A DNA stretch of 5,337 nt. It comes from Verrucomicrobiota bacterium (GTDB lineage: Bacteria > Verrucomicrobiota > Verrucomicrobiia > Limisphaerales > AV2). A model generated the notes under the pieces. The model was not told where the DNA came from, made no database searches, and saw only the letters and a program-made list of their open reading frames with translations. The stretch's first letter is position 1. Every line of letters starts with the position of its first letter. The DNA lies in assembly GCA_003218935.1 (NCBI GenBank), contig QHPA01000143.1, positions 1-5,337 of the forward strand, read 5' to 3'. Positions 1 to 5,144 of the stretch are shown piece by piece. The translations under genes and the position numbers were made by a program.

Positions 1-861
1 TGCGCACAGACTCTTGCCGCAGCCCTGCACGCCGAGCATCAAAATCCCTTTGGGCGCCGGAAGACCGAACGCGCGCGCTTCGTTGGTGAACGCTATGGCG
101 CGTTTCTGCAGCCACTCCTTCAACACTGCGAGGCCCCCAACGTTTGAGAACGTCTCGTCCGTTGTGTAGTATTCGAGCAAACCGCTCTTGCGGATGATTT
201 GCTGCTTTTCGGCGAAGACCTCGTTGACATCATCGCCGCTCAAGCGACCGTCTTTTACGATGATTTTCGCGAACACGTTTTCGGCCTCGCCGAGCGTCAG
301 CCCCAGCGCCGCCTGCAACAGCCGCTCGCTACCAGTGTCCTCGAGTTCGATTTTCACCTGCTTGAGCTGGCTTACGTCCTCGACGATTTTGCCGAGCAGC
401 GCCGCCAGGTCCTCGCGCGTGGGCAGCGGAAAATTCAGGACGGTGATTTCCTTCTCCAGCTCAATCGGGATTTCGAGGACCGATGAAACCAGAATGATGG
501 TTTTGAAACTGTTCTTGAGCTGCAAAGCGATTTCCTTGAGTTTACGAATGACCGCGTAATTGTTTTTCGCGAGAAATGGATGAAAATCCTTGAAAACAAA
601 GAGCGCCGGCTCAACCTGGTCAATGACCTGATCCAGAGCGAGCAAAGGGTCTTTGGTGGGAGCGGTGCGGTGTTTCTGTGCCTGGATGGAGGTGCCGGCA
701 GGTACGATGCCGCTGCTGACGCTCCATTCGAACACTCGCTTCTGCCTTCGCTGAGCGATCTCCATCACGAGCTCCTGCACCCGGGCTTCTTCTGCCGTAA
801 CCACGTAAAGAATCGGGTAACGCGCGCGAATGAGCGTTTCAAATTCCTGGGCGAAGTTCAT
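1..861 (-). CDS. Ycf46-like AAA family ATPase, N-terminal 287 residues (C-terminus beyond the window)
   Basis: This gene enters from the left edge, and only its first 287 residues are visible; bacterial Ycf46-type proteins are usually near 490-500 residues. It starts at ATG 861, the only ATG after an in-frame TGA at 882-880; GAGTGG just upstream is a weak ribosome site at best. The N-terminal part (about 1-150) resembles the degenerate ATPase-like domain of Ycf46 proteins, with PILYVVTAEEAR at 16-27, FVFKDFHPFL at 88-97, TIILVSS at 121-127 and ELEKEITVLNFPLP at 134-147. A linker of about 150-230 follows, then YYTTDETFSNVGGL at 231-244 and the start of the true AAA domain, with Walker A GVQGCGKS at 277-284 (K283, S284). 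Walker B, sensor and arginine-finger residues lie off the window. Known members are ATP-binding, presumably cytoplasmic proteins with poorly defined roles; in cyanobacteria and plastids Ycf46 has been linked to carbon uptake and photosynthesis, which need not apply here. The gene follows the sigma factor and its small partner after a 66-base gap with no clear promoter. Family assignment is firm; function is unknown. Confidence 0.88.
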   Translation of the reverse strand, partial: MNFAQEFETLIRARYPILYVVTAEEARVQELVMEIAQRRQKRVFEWSVSSGIVPAGTSIQAQKHRTAPTKDPLLALDQVIDQVEPALFVFKDFHPFLAKNNYAVIRKLKEIALQLKNSFKTIILVSSVLEIPIELEKEITVLNFPLPTREDLAALLGKIVEDVSQLKQVKIELEDTGSERLLQAALGLTLGEAENVFAKIIVKDGRLSGDDVNEVFAEKQQIIRKSGLLEYYTTDETFSNVGGLAVLKEWLQKRAIAFTNEARAFGLPAPKGILMLGVQGCGKSLCA

Positions 862-927
862 TGCCTGCCACTCGTCAATTCACCTGCGACATAGAATTGA
901 GCATCAGCATCTGCCTCGAGGCGCAAA

Positions 928-1167
928 TCACAGATCAGCAGACCTTCGGGAAAACAACCTCTGCCACCAGGAGCGCCCGGGCTTGGGTTCTTTCGCAATC
1001 GACTCGGCCACGCGATGGGCAAGCCGGGGAGGCGGGCTGGTTTGCGCTGCATCGTCACGCAGCATTTCCTCAACCGAGGCAAATTCTCGCGCGGTCCGCA
1101 GTTGGCCGGTCTGTTCGACAGCCTCCTGTTTCTGTTGTTGCTGCAATTTCGGGATCTTCGGGTTCAT
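928..1167 (-). CDS. Small conserved-looking protein of unknown function, candidate partner of the upstream sigma factor (79 aa)
   Basis: This 79-residue protein begins at ATG 1167, four bases after the sigma-factor stop codon (1174-1172), so the two are almost certainly co-transcribed and probably translationally coupled. A TTG at 1197 would add ten residues and overlap the sigma gene; I prefer the ATG. The protein opens with NPKIPKLQQQQ, a glutamine-rich stretch (residues 2-12), continues with REFASVEEMLRDDAAQT (27-43), then PPPRLAHRVAESIAKEPKP (45-63), and ends in a basic aromatic tail SWWQRLFSRR (66-75). There is no signal peptide, membrane segment or zinc-binding HxxxCxxC motif, so it is not a typical ZAS or membrane-anchored anti-sigma factor. 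From memory, similar short proteins with the REFAS...LRxDAAQT...SWWxRxF pattern follow sigma factors in Verrucomicrobiota; this needs a search to confirm. Position and solubility suggest a cytoplasmic regulator of the sigma factor, but no activity can be read from the sequence. Coding status is well supported; function is a guess. Confidence 0.75.
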   Translation of the reverse strand: MNPKIPKLQQQQKQEAVEQTGQLRTAREFASVEEMLRDDAAQTSPPPRLAHRVAESIAKEPKPGRSWWQRLFSRRSADL

Positions 1168-1171
1168 GGGA

Positions 1172-1456
1172 TCAGGTAAACTTTTGGAACTGGGCAATGA
1201 AAGCCTTGCGGGCGCGGTGTAATTTGCCGCGGACGGCGTCGGGGCTTTGCTCCGTCAACGTGGCAATCTCCTTGTAGCTCATCTGCTGGTCCGCGACAAG
1301 AAGCAACAAAAGCCGGTATTCCGGCGGCAAACCATCAAGAGTTTGCTGAATGCGTTGGCCAAGTTCCTTGATTTCCCCGCATTGCTCACCATGTTGCGCT
1401 GATGCCAGGTTTGCAGAAGATTTCTGCAGTGATTGATGGTGATGCGATAAAGCCAC
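1172..1456 (-). CDS. ECF-type sigma-70 factor, C-terminal half (region 4), displaced in frame from its N-terminal half
   Basis: This frame carries sigma region 4, the domain that recognises the -35 element. The conserved part starts at about 1375 with EIKELGQRIQQTLDGLPPEY, followed by RLLLLLVADQQMSYKEIATL and the recognition-helix segment SPDAVRGKLHRARKAF. Joined to the upstream half these are about residues 133-191 of a 199-residue protein, ending in QFQKFT at TGA 1174-1172. The open frame extends back to a GTG at 1456, but residues before about 1378 read out of frame through region 2 and are not expected to be real protein. No convincing start codon precedes region 4, so it is unlikely to be made as a separate protein. 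Conservation of the helix-turn-helix argues that the frame change is recent, artefactual or recoded. The next gene starts four bases downstream. Confidence 0.8.
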   Translation of the reverse strand: MALSHHHQSLQKSSANLASAQHGEQCGEIKELGQRIQQTLDGLPPEYRLLLLLVADQQMSYKEIATLTEQSPDAVRGKLHRARKAFIAQFQKFT

Positions 1457-1770
1457 GTGCGCATTGCCGACTCGCCTCGAAATTCACCGAGCTTGCGATA
1501 AGCTTTCAGGAACACATCGTGGGTCGCGTCTTCCGCCTGGGTCGGATCGCCGAGGAAGCGCAGTGCAACGTAGTAAATCTGGCGGGAGTGCTCCTCGTAA
1601 ATCGCGCCGAATTCCGGTGAGGCCCACTTCGGCTGGTCGCCGGCGGACGGAGGCCCGTCTGCCACAGGTGTGCTTGCTGAAACGGAAACCGCCTCGGCCT
1701 GACGCGCGTTGTCAGAAACAAACGAAGATTCAGCTTCGACAGGCTTGGCCATTGAAATAGATGATGCCAT
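1279..1770 (-). CDS. ECF-type sigma-70 factor, N-terminal half (region 2), running out of frame before region 4
   Basis: The product would direct RNA polymerase to alternative promoters. From ATG 1770, residues 1-50 form a Ser/Ala/Pro-rich, low-complexity extension. Sigma region 2 follows: FGAIYEEHSRQIYYVALRFL (54-73), the core-binding segment DPTQAEDATHDVFLKAYRKL (75-94), and the -10 recognition segment SAMRTWLYRITINHCRNLLQ (101-120). The homologous reading ends near WHQRNMVSNAG (122-132). Beyond it this frame gives an unrelated tail ending at 1279, while region 4 continues in another frame. As written the protein is 163 residues with no region 4, so it could not recognise a -35 element normally. 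Alternative starts are ATG 1752 or TTG 1797; the TTG lies inside an 18-bp dyad, which disfavours it. No strong Shine-Dalgarno sequence precedes any of the three. The gene is probably either a frameshifted pseudogene or an intact gene carrying a sequencing error. Family assignment is confident; functional state is unresolved. Confidence 0.82.
   Translation of the reverse strand: MASSISMAKPVEAESSFVSDNARQAEAVSVSASTPVADGPPSAGDQPKWASPEFGAIYEEHSRQIYYVALRFLGDPTQAEDATHDVFLKAYRKLGEFRGESAMRTWLYRITINHCRNLLQTWHQRNMVSNAGKSRNLANAFSKLLMVCRRNTGFCCFLSRTSR
1371..1383 (-). other. Junction of the two sigma-factor reading frames (GCGGGGAAA run)
   Basis: On the minus strand the sequence here reads AATGCGGGGAAAT. 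In the region 2 frame the codons are AAT GCG GGG AAA; region 4 needs GGG GAA ATC AAG. One missing G in the G run, or a -1 slip of the GGG codon onto the preceding G, would join ...MVSNAG directly to EIKELGQ... This is the simplest point at which the frames can be reconciled, but a longer deletion of 3n+1 bases ending here fits equally well. Confidence 0.6.
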
Positions 1771-1784
1771 CGCCCATTGGACAG

Positions 1785-1802
1785 GACTTTGGCGCAAAAG
1801 TC
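1785..1802. promoter_or_regulatory. 18-bp dyad (GACTTT/AAAGTC arms) just upstream of the sigma-factor start
   Basis: The minus strand reads GACTTTTGCGCCAAAGTC. The six-base arms GACTTT and AAAGTC are perfect inverted repeats around a TGCGCC centre whose core GCGC is itself palindromic, leaving one mismatched base pair. It ends 14 bases before the preferred sigma start at 1770. The size and symmetry fit a dimeric repressor site or a small RNA hairpin in the leader. No matching known operator is recognised, and no run of T follows that would make it a terminator. Confidence 0.3.
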
Positions 1803-1889
1803 ACGCCGGGAAGAGGAGCCATGAGTTTGTGCAGAATTGAGGGGTGGAGGAAGGGGATGGCAGATGCGCATTCAGCCCGATCAGCACGC

Positions 1890-1921
1890 CGATACTCCAC
1901 GACTCCATTACTCCGCTACTC
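1890..1921 (-). repeat. Four tandem 8-bp GAGTNNNG repeats at the end of the LolA-like gene
   Basis: On the minus strand four consecutive octamers read GAGTAGCG, GAGTAATG, GAGTCGTG and GAGTATCG. The fixed bases are GAGT and the final G, with three variable bases between. The first unit supplies the TAG stop of the LolA-like gene (1918-1916), and the other three lie in the intergenic gap. The period is exactly 8 bp over 32 bp. The array has no protein-coding explanation after the stop; its role is unknown. Confidence 0.6.
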
Positions 1922-2692
1922 AGTCGCTTTCTGTTCGTAATTGAATTCGAGAATGGTGTGGGAGTCGGTCCTGGCGTTGCGCATCTCCAGGTTCTTCAAT
2001 TCCCACTGGCCATTCACTTTGGTCAAGCTGCCAACTTCAAATTCTTTAAGGAGTTTGTCGTCCGGCCCGTAGGCTTCAGCCAGGATCGGCTTCCCGGTTT
2101 TCGCGTCGATCCATGATCGCACACGCGTATATCCGGCGCCGCCGGGGTGCGGGTTGACACTTTCGAGCACTTTGCAGGGACGCCCTTTTCGCATTTTGAT
2201 TTTCGCCTCTTCCACAATCCGTTGTTTCGGCCAGTGCAGGAATTCCAGACCGAGGTCCGCCAGCCAAAAGTCGGAGTTTGCAAACGGAACCATTGCTCGA
2301 TCGCCGCTCATGGCCAAAGATTCCGCCGACGGAGTGTTCGTGCCATTGGAACGGAGAATGACGTAACGATTGGGCTGGTTCTCGGCCTTGACCACAATCA
2401 GTTTCTCCGCGCCGCGCCGCGCGGCCGGTTGTGTCTCGTAAATGCTTTGCCAACTCTTGTCCCCGACTACGATTTGATAGCGGAACCGGACTTTCGTGCG
2501 CTTGCCGTCGCCGTCGCGAATCTTGATGAAGCCTTTGACCTCCAGGTTTTCCTCCGGTTTCATCATGCGTAGCTCCGCCGCCAGGGCCTCGCCTTCGACG
2601 ATAGACCTTTGGCTTGGTTGGTTCGCCGCTGACGCAACCAGACTTCCGAGCAGCAAGAAACCCGAAACGATGAGTATCCGCCACGAGGTCAT
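1916..2692 (-). CDS. Secreted LolA-fold protein, outer membrane lipoprotein-sorting type (258 aa)
   Basis: The protein starts with a Sec signal peptide: MTSWR, a hydrophobic stretch ILIVSGFLLLGSLVA (6-20), and a likely signal peptidase I site A20-S21-A22 before A23. No lipobox cysteine is present, so it is predicted to be soluble in the periplasm. The mature part carries the pattern of the LolA-like family often annotated as outer membrane lipoprotein-sorting protein: EVKGFIKIRDGDGKRTKVRF (51-70), SDFWLADLGLEFLHWP (140-155), KGRPCKVLES (169-178), RSWIDAKTGKPILAEAY (192-208) and LLKEFEVGSLTKVNGQWEL (214-232). Proteins of this fold form an open beta-barrel that holds acyl chains; the family members of this type are largely uncharacterised and may not shuttle lipoproteins as LolA itself does. 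Its ATG (2692-2690) overlaps the Lon stop (2691-2689) as ATGA, with no obvious ribosome site of its own, so translation is probably coupled to Lon. The gene ends in TAG inside an octamer repeat array. The family call is fairly firm; the exact ligand is unknown. Confidence 0.85.
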   Translation of the reverse strand: MTSWRILIVSGFLLLGSLVASAANQPSQRSIVEGEALAAELRMMKPEENLEVKGFIKIRDGDGKRTKVRFRYQIVVGDKSWQSIYETQPAARRGAEKLIVVKAENQPNRYVILRSNGTNTPSAESLAMSGDRAMVPFANSDFWLADLGLEFLHWPKQRIVEEAKIKMRKGRPCKVLESVNPHPGGAGYTRVRSWIDAKTGKPILAEAYGPDDKLLKEFEVGSLTKVNGQWELKNLEMRNARTDSHTILEFNYEQKATE

Positions 2693-5088
2693 TTGGGGCG
2701 CAAGGCGAGCAGGAAAATCTGAGAGATGTGACGAACGAAATGAGCCTTGACCTTCTGGCGGACTTCCGCCGGAACGTCCACCCAGTCTTTGCGATTCTGT
2801 TCAGGCAGGATGACATGCTTGATGCCGGCCCGGCTGGCCGCGAGCACCTTTTCCTTAATACCGCCGACCGGCAACACGCGACCACGCAAGCTGATTTCCC
2901 CGGTCATCGCTACGTCCGAACGCACCAATCGCTGCAACAGCAATGACGCCAGTGCCGCGACGATTGTCACACCGGCGCTGGGTCCGTCCTTTGGGGTGGC
3001 GCCTGCGGGCACGTGGATGTGAATATCCTGCTTTTCGGAGTCACTAAAATCCAGTTTCAGCGCCTTAGCCTGGCTGCGCAAATATGTCAGCGCCGTTTGC
3101 GCGCTCTCCTTCATGACTTCACCCAGCGAACCGGTCAGCAGCAGTTTGCCGGAGCCGGGCATACGCGTCGCTTCAATAAATAAAATGTCGCCGCCCACGG
3201 GCGTCCACGCCAGACCGGTGGCGACGCCCGACTCGGTAATGGCCTCGGCCATCTCGGTCTCAAATTTCGCGGGGCCGAGGTAATCTGCCAACTCGACGGA
3301 ACCGACCGTCAAAGGTCGGAGCAGTCCATGCCGGCTCACAATCTTTCGCGCCACCTTGCGCGTCAGGGCGGCGATCTCGCGTTCCAACTGTCGCACGCCG
3401 GCTTCGCGCGTGTAGTCCTGAATCAACCGTTTCAAAGTTGCGTCCGGCAACTTCACGAGTTTGGCCTTCAAGCCATGCTCTTCCAACTGCCGCGGCACCA
3501 GGAAGCGTTTGGCGATTTGCAGCTTTTCGGTCGCCGTGTAGCTGGGCAGTTCGATCACTTCGAGCCGGTCCCGCAAGGCAGGATGAATCGGGTCGAGCCA
3601 GTTCGCGGTGGTGATAAAGAGGACAGGCGACAAGTCAAACGGCAGGTCGAGGTAGTTGTCAGTGAAAGTGTTGTTCTGTTGCGGATCGAGGACTTCGAGT
3701 AACGCGGCCGCGGGATCGCCGCGAAAATCCGAACCGACCTTGTCGATTTCATCGAGCAAAATGACCGGATTGTTGCTCTCCACGCGTCGCAAACCTTGAA
3801 TGATGCGTCCTGGCAACGCGCCCACATAAGTGCGCCGGTGACCGCGGATCTCGGCTTCATCGCGCATGCCGCCCAGTGCAATCCGCGCAAACTTGCGCCC
3901 CAGCGCGTCGGCCACGCTCCGGCCGAGAGAAGTCTTGCCGACACCGGGCGGGCCCACGAGGCAGAGGATCGGCCCTTTCAGTCTATTCTTCAGCTTGATG
4001 ACGGCCAGAAACTCCAGCAGGCGGTCCTTCACCTTGGTCAGACCGTAGTGCTGCTCATCGAGAATGCGCGCGGCCGCGGCGAGATCAATTTTGTCTTCCG
4101 TCGATTTCGACCAGGGCAGATTGACGATCCAATCAAGATAATTGCGTGAGACGGTGTATTCAGGTGTTGTCGGCGGGATTTGTTGCAGCCGTTCCAGCTC
4201 TTTCAGCGCCAGCTTTTTCGATTCTTCCGGAAGCCTGTTTTTTTCAATTTGCTCGCGAAGAGAGATGATCTCGCTCGCCGCCGGATCCGACTCGCCAAGC
4301 TCGCGTTGAATCGCGCGGATTTGCTCTCGCAGAAAGAAGTCGCGCTGGCTTTTGCTCATGGAGGAAGCAACTTCCTTCTGGATTTTCGAGCCGAGCGTCA
4401 GCACCTCGGACTCGCGGCTCAGCAGCGGCAGAAGCCTGGCCAACCGCTCTTTCACCAGGTTTATCTCCAGCAATTGCTGGCGCTCTTCCAAACTCAGATT
4501 GAGGTTCGCCGCGACCAGGTCGGCCAGTTTGCCCGGATGCTCTGTGTTGAGGGCGGCGACCTTGACTTCGTCGGACATCGCGGGCGAGAGATCGATGATT
4601 TCCTGAAACTGCCGTTGAGCGTTGCGCGTCATCGCGGTCAGTTCCAGCGACTGTTCGACCACGTCGCGGATGACTTCGACTTTTGCGCGGAGGTAAGGCT
4701 CGTGCGATTCGTAGTGCGCAACGCGAAACCGGCGCAAGCCCTCAACCAGCACCCGCACGGTGTTGTCCGGGAATTTCAACATCTTCAGAACGCGCACTGC
4801 GCAACCGTGCTGCCACAAATCGACAGGAGTGGGATTCTCCACCTCCGGCTTCTTTTGCAGCACCAGCCCGATGAAACGGTCGCCCGCCACCACGTCGTCA
4901 ATCAATCGAATGCTCGCCGCCGACTCGACCAGCAGCGGCGCGACCATTCCGGGGAAAATCACAATATCAGACAGGCCGAGGATGGGCAGAACTTCTGGAA
5001 GCGACTTGCCGCCCGAGCGCGTGATGACGGTGTCCGAGCCGCTGGGAGCTCCAAGAATGCTGATGAATTCAGTGTCCGGTGAGGTCAT
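2689..5088 (-). CDS. lon: Lon ATP-dependent serine protease (endopeptidase La), complete, 799 aa
   Basis: Lon is a cytoplasmic hexameric AAA+ protease that unfolds and degrades damaged and selected regulatory proteins. The order of domains is standard: an N-terminal substrate-binding LON domain (about 31-225, starting LPEVLPILGLSDIVIFPGMV); a helical, partly coiled-coil region (about 230-310) with SQRDFFLREQIRAIQRELGE (247-266); the AAA+ domain with Walker A GPPGVGKT (379-386), Walker B LLDEID (444-449), sensor-1 asparagine in TTAN (N496) and arginines in LRDRLE (505-510); then the S16 peptidase domain with catalytic Ser704 in PKDGPSAG (699-706) and Lys745 in GGIKEK (742-747). All key residues are present, and the length is near the usual 780-820 of LonA, so it should be active. 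The 30 residues before the LON domain are a variable extension. It starts at ATG 5088, 56 bases after hsp20; GAGAG 12-16 bases upstream is a weak ribosome site. Pairing with a small heat-shock gene suggests heat or unfolding-stress induction, though no operator is certain. Its stop overlaps the next gene's ATG. Confidence 0.98.
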   Translation of the reverse strand: MTSPDTEFISILGAPSGSDTVITRSGGKSLPEVLPILGLSDIVIFPGMVAPLLVESAASIRLIDDVVAGDRFIGLVLQKKPEVENPTPVDLWQHGCAVRVLKMLKFPDNTVRVLVEGLRRFRVAHYESHEPYLRAKVEVIRDVVEQSLELTAMTRNAQRQFQEIIDLSPAMSDEVKVAALNTEHPGKLADLVAANLNLSLEERQQLLEINLVKERLARLLPLLSRESEVLTLGSKIQKEVASSMSKSQRDFFLREQIRAIQRELGESDPAASEIISLREQIEKNRLPEESKKLALKELERLQQIPPTTPEYTVSRNYLDWIVNLPWSKSTEDKIDLAAAARILDEQHYGLTKVKDRLLEFLAVIKLKNRLKGPILCLVGPPGVGKTSLGRSVADALGRKFARIALGGMRDEAEIRGHRRTYVGALPGRIIQGLRRVESNNPVILLDEIDKVGSDFRGDPAAALLEVLDPQQNNTFTDNYLDLPFDLSPVLFITTANWLDPIHPALRDRLEVIELPSYTATEKLQIAKRFLVPRQLEEHGLKAKLVKLPDATLKRLIQDYTREAGVRQLEREIAALTRKVARKIVSRHGLLRPLTVGSVELADYLGPAKFETEMAEAITESGVATGLAWTPVGGDILFIEATRMPGSGKLLLTGSLGEVMKESAQTALTYLRSQAKALKLDFSDSEKQDIHIHVPAGATPKDGPSAGVTIVAALASLLLQRLVRSDVAMTGEISLRGRVLPVGGIKEKVLAASRAGIKHVILPEQNRKDWVDVPAEVRQKVKAHFVRHISQIFLLALRPK

Positions 5089-5144
5089 TTTATAGCCGCT
5101 CTCATGGTTAGATGTCGGAGCTGGCCAAAAAGTTCAGCAAAAGT

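Noticed and set aside
188..559. Plus-strand open frames of 95-123 residues opposite the Ycf46-like ATPase.
   Set aside because: The minus-strand frame encodes a recognisable AAA ATPase with Walker A; the plus-strand products are Ser/Arg-rich shadows.
858..1082. A 74-residue minus-strand frame overlapping the small sigma-partner gene and the 66-base gap.
   Set aside because: It is an out-of-frame reading of the partner gene with biased composition, and its end would overlap the Ycf46-like gene start.
1853..1890. Possible terminator around the ATGCGCAT palindrome (about 1863-1870) after the LolA-like gene.
   Set aside because: The palindrome is only 8 bp with no loop and no following T run, so it does not make an intrinsic terminator.
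2076..2885. A 269-residue minus-strand frame overlapping the end of lon and most of the LolA-like gene.
   Set aside because: Its translation is Arg/Gly/Pro-rich with no family pattern, whereas the two genes it overlaps have clear signatures; it is a GC-driven shadow.
4180..5082. A 300-residue open frame on the plus strand opposite the N-terminal half of lon.
   Set aside because: It is antisense to a clearly conserved Lon protein, its translation is rich in Gln, Arg and His as expected of a shadow frame, and it shows no recognisable domain.
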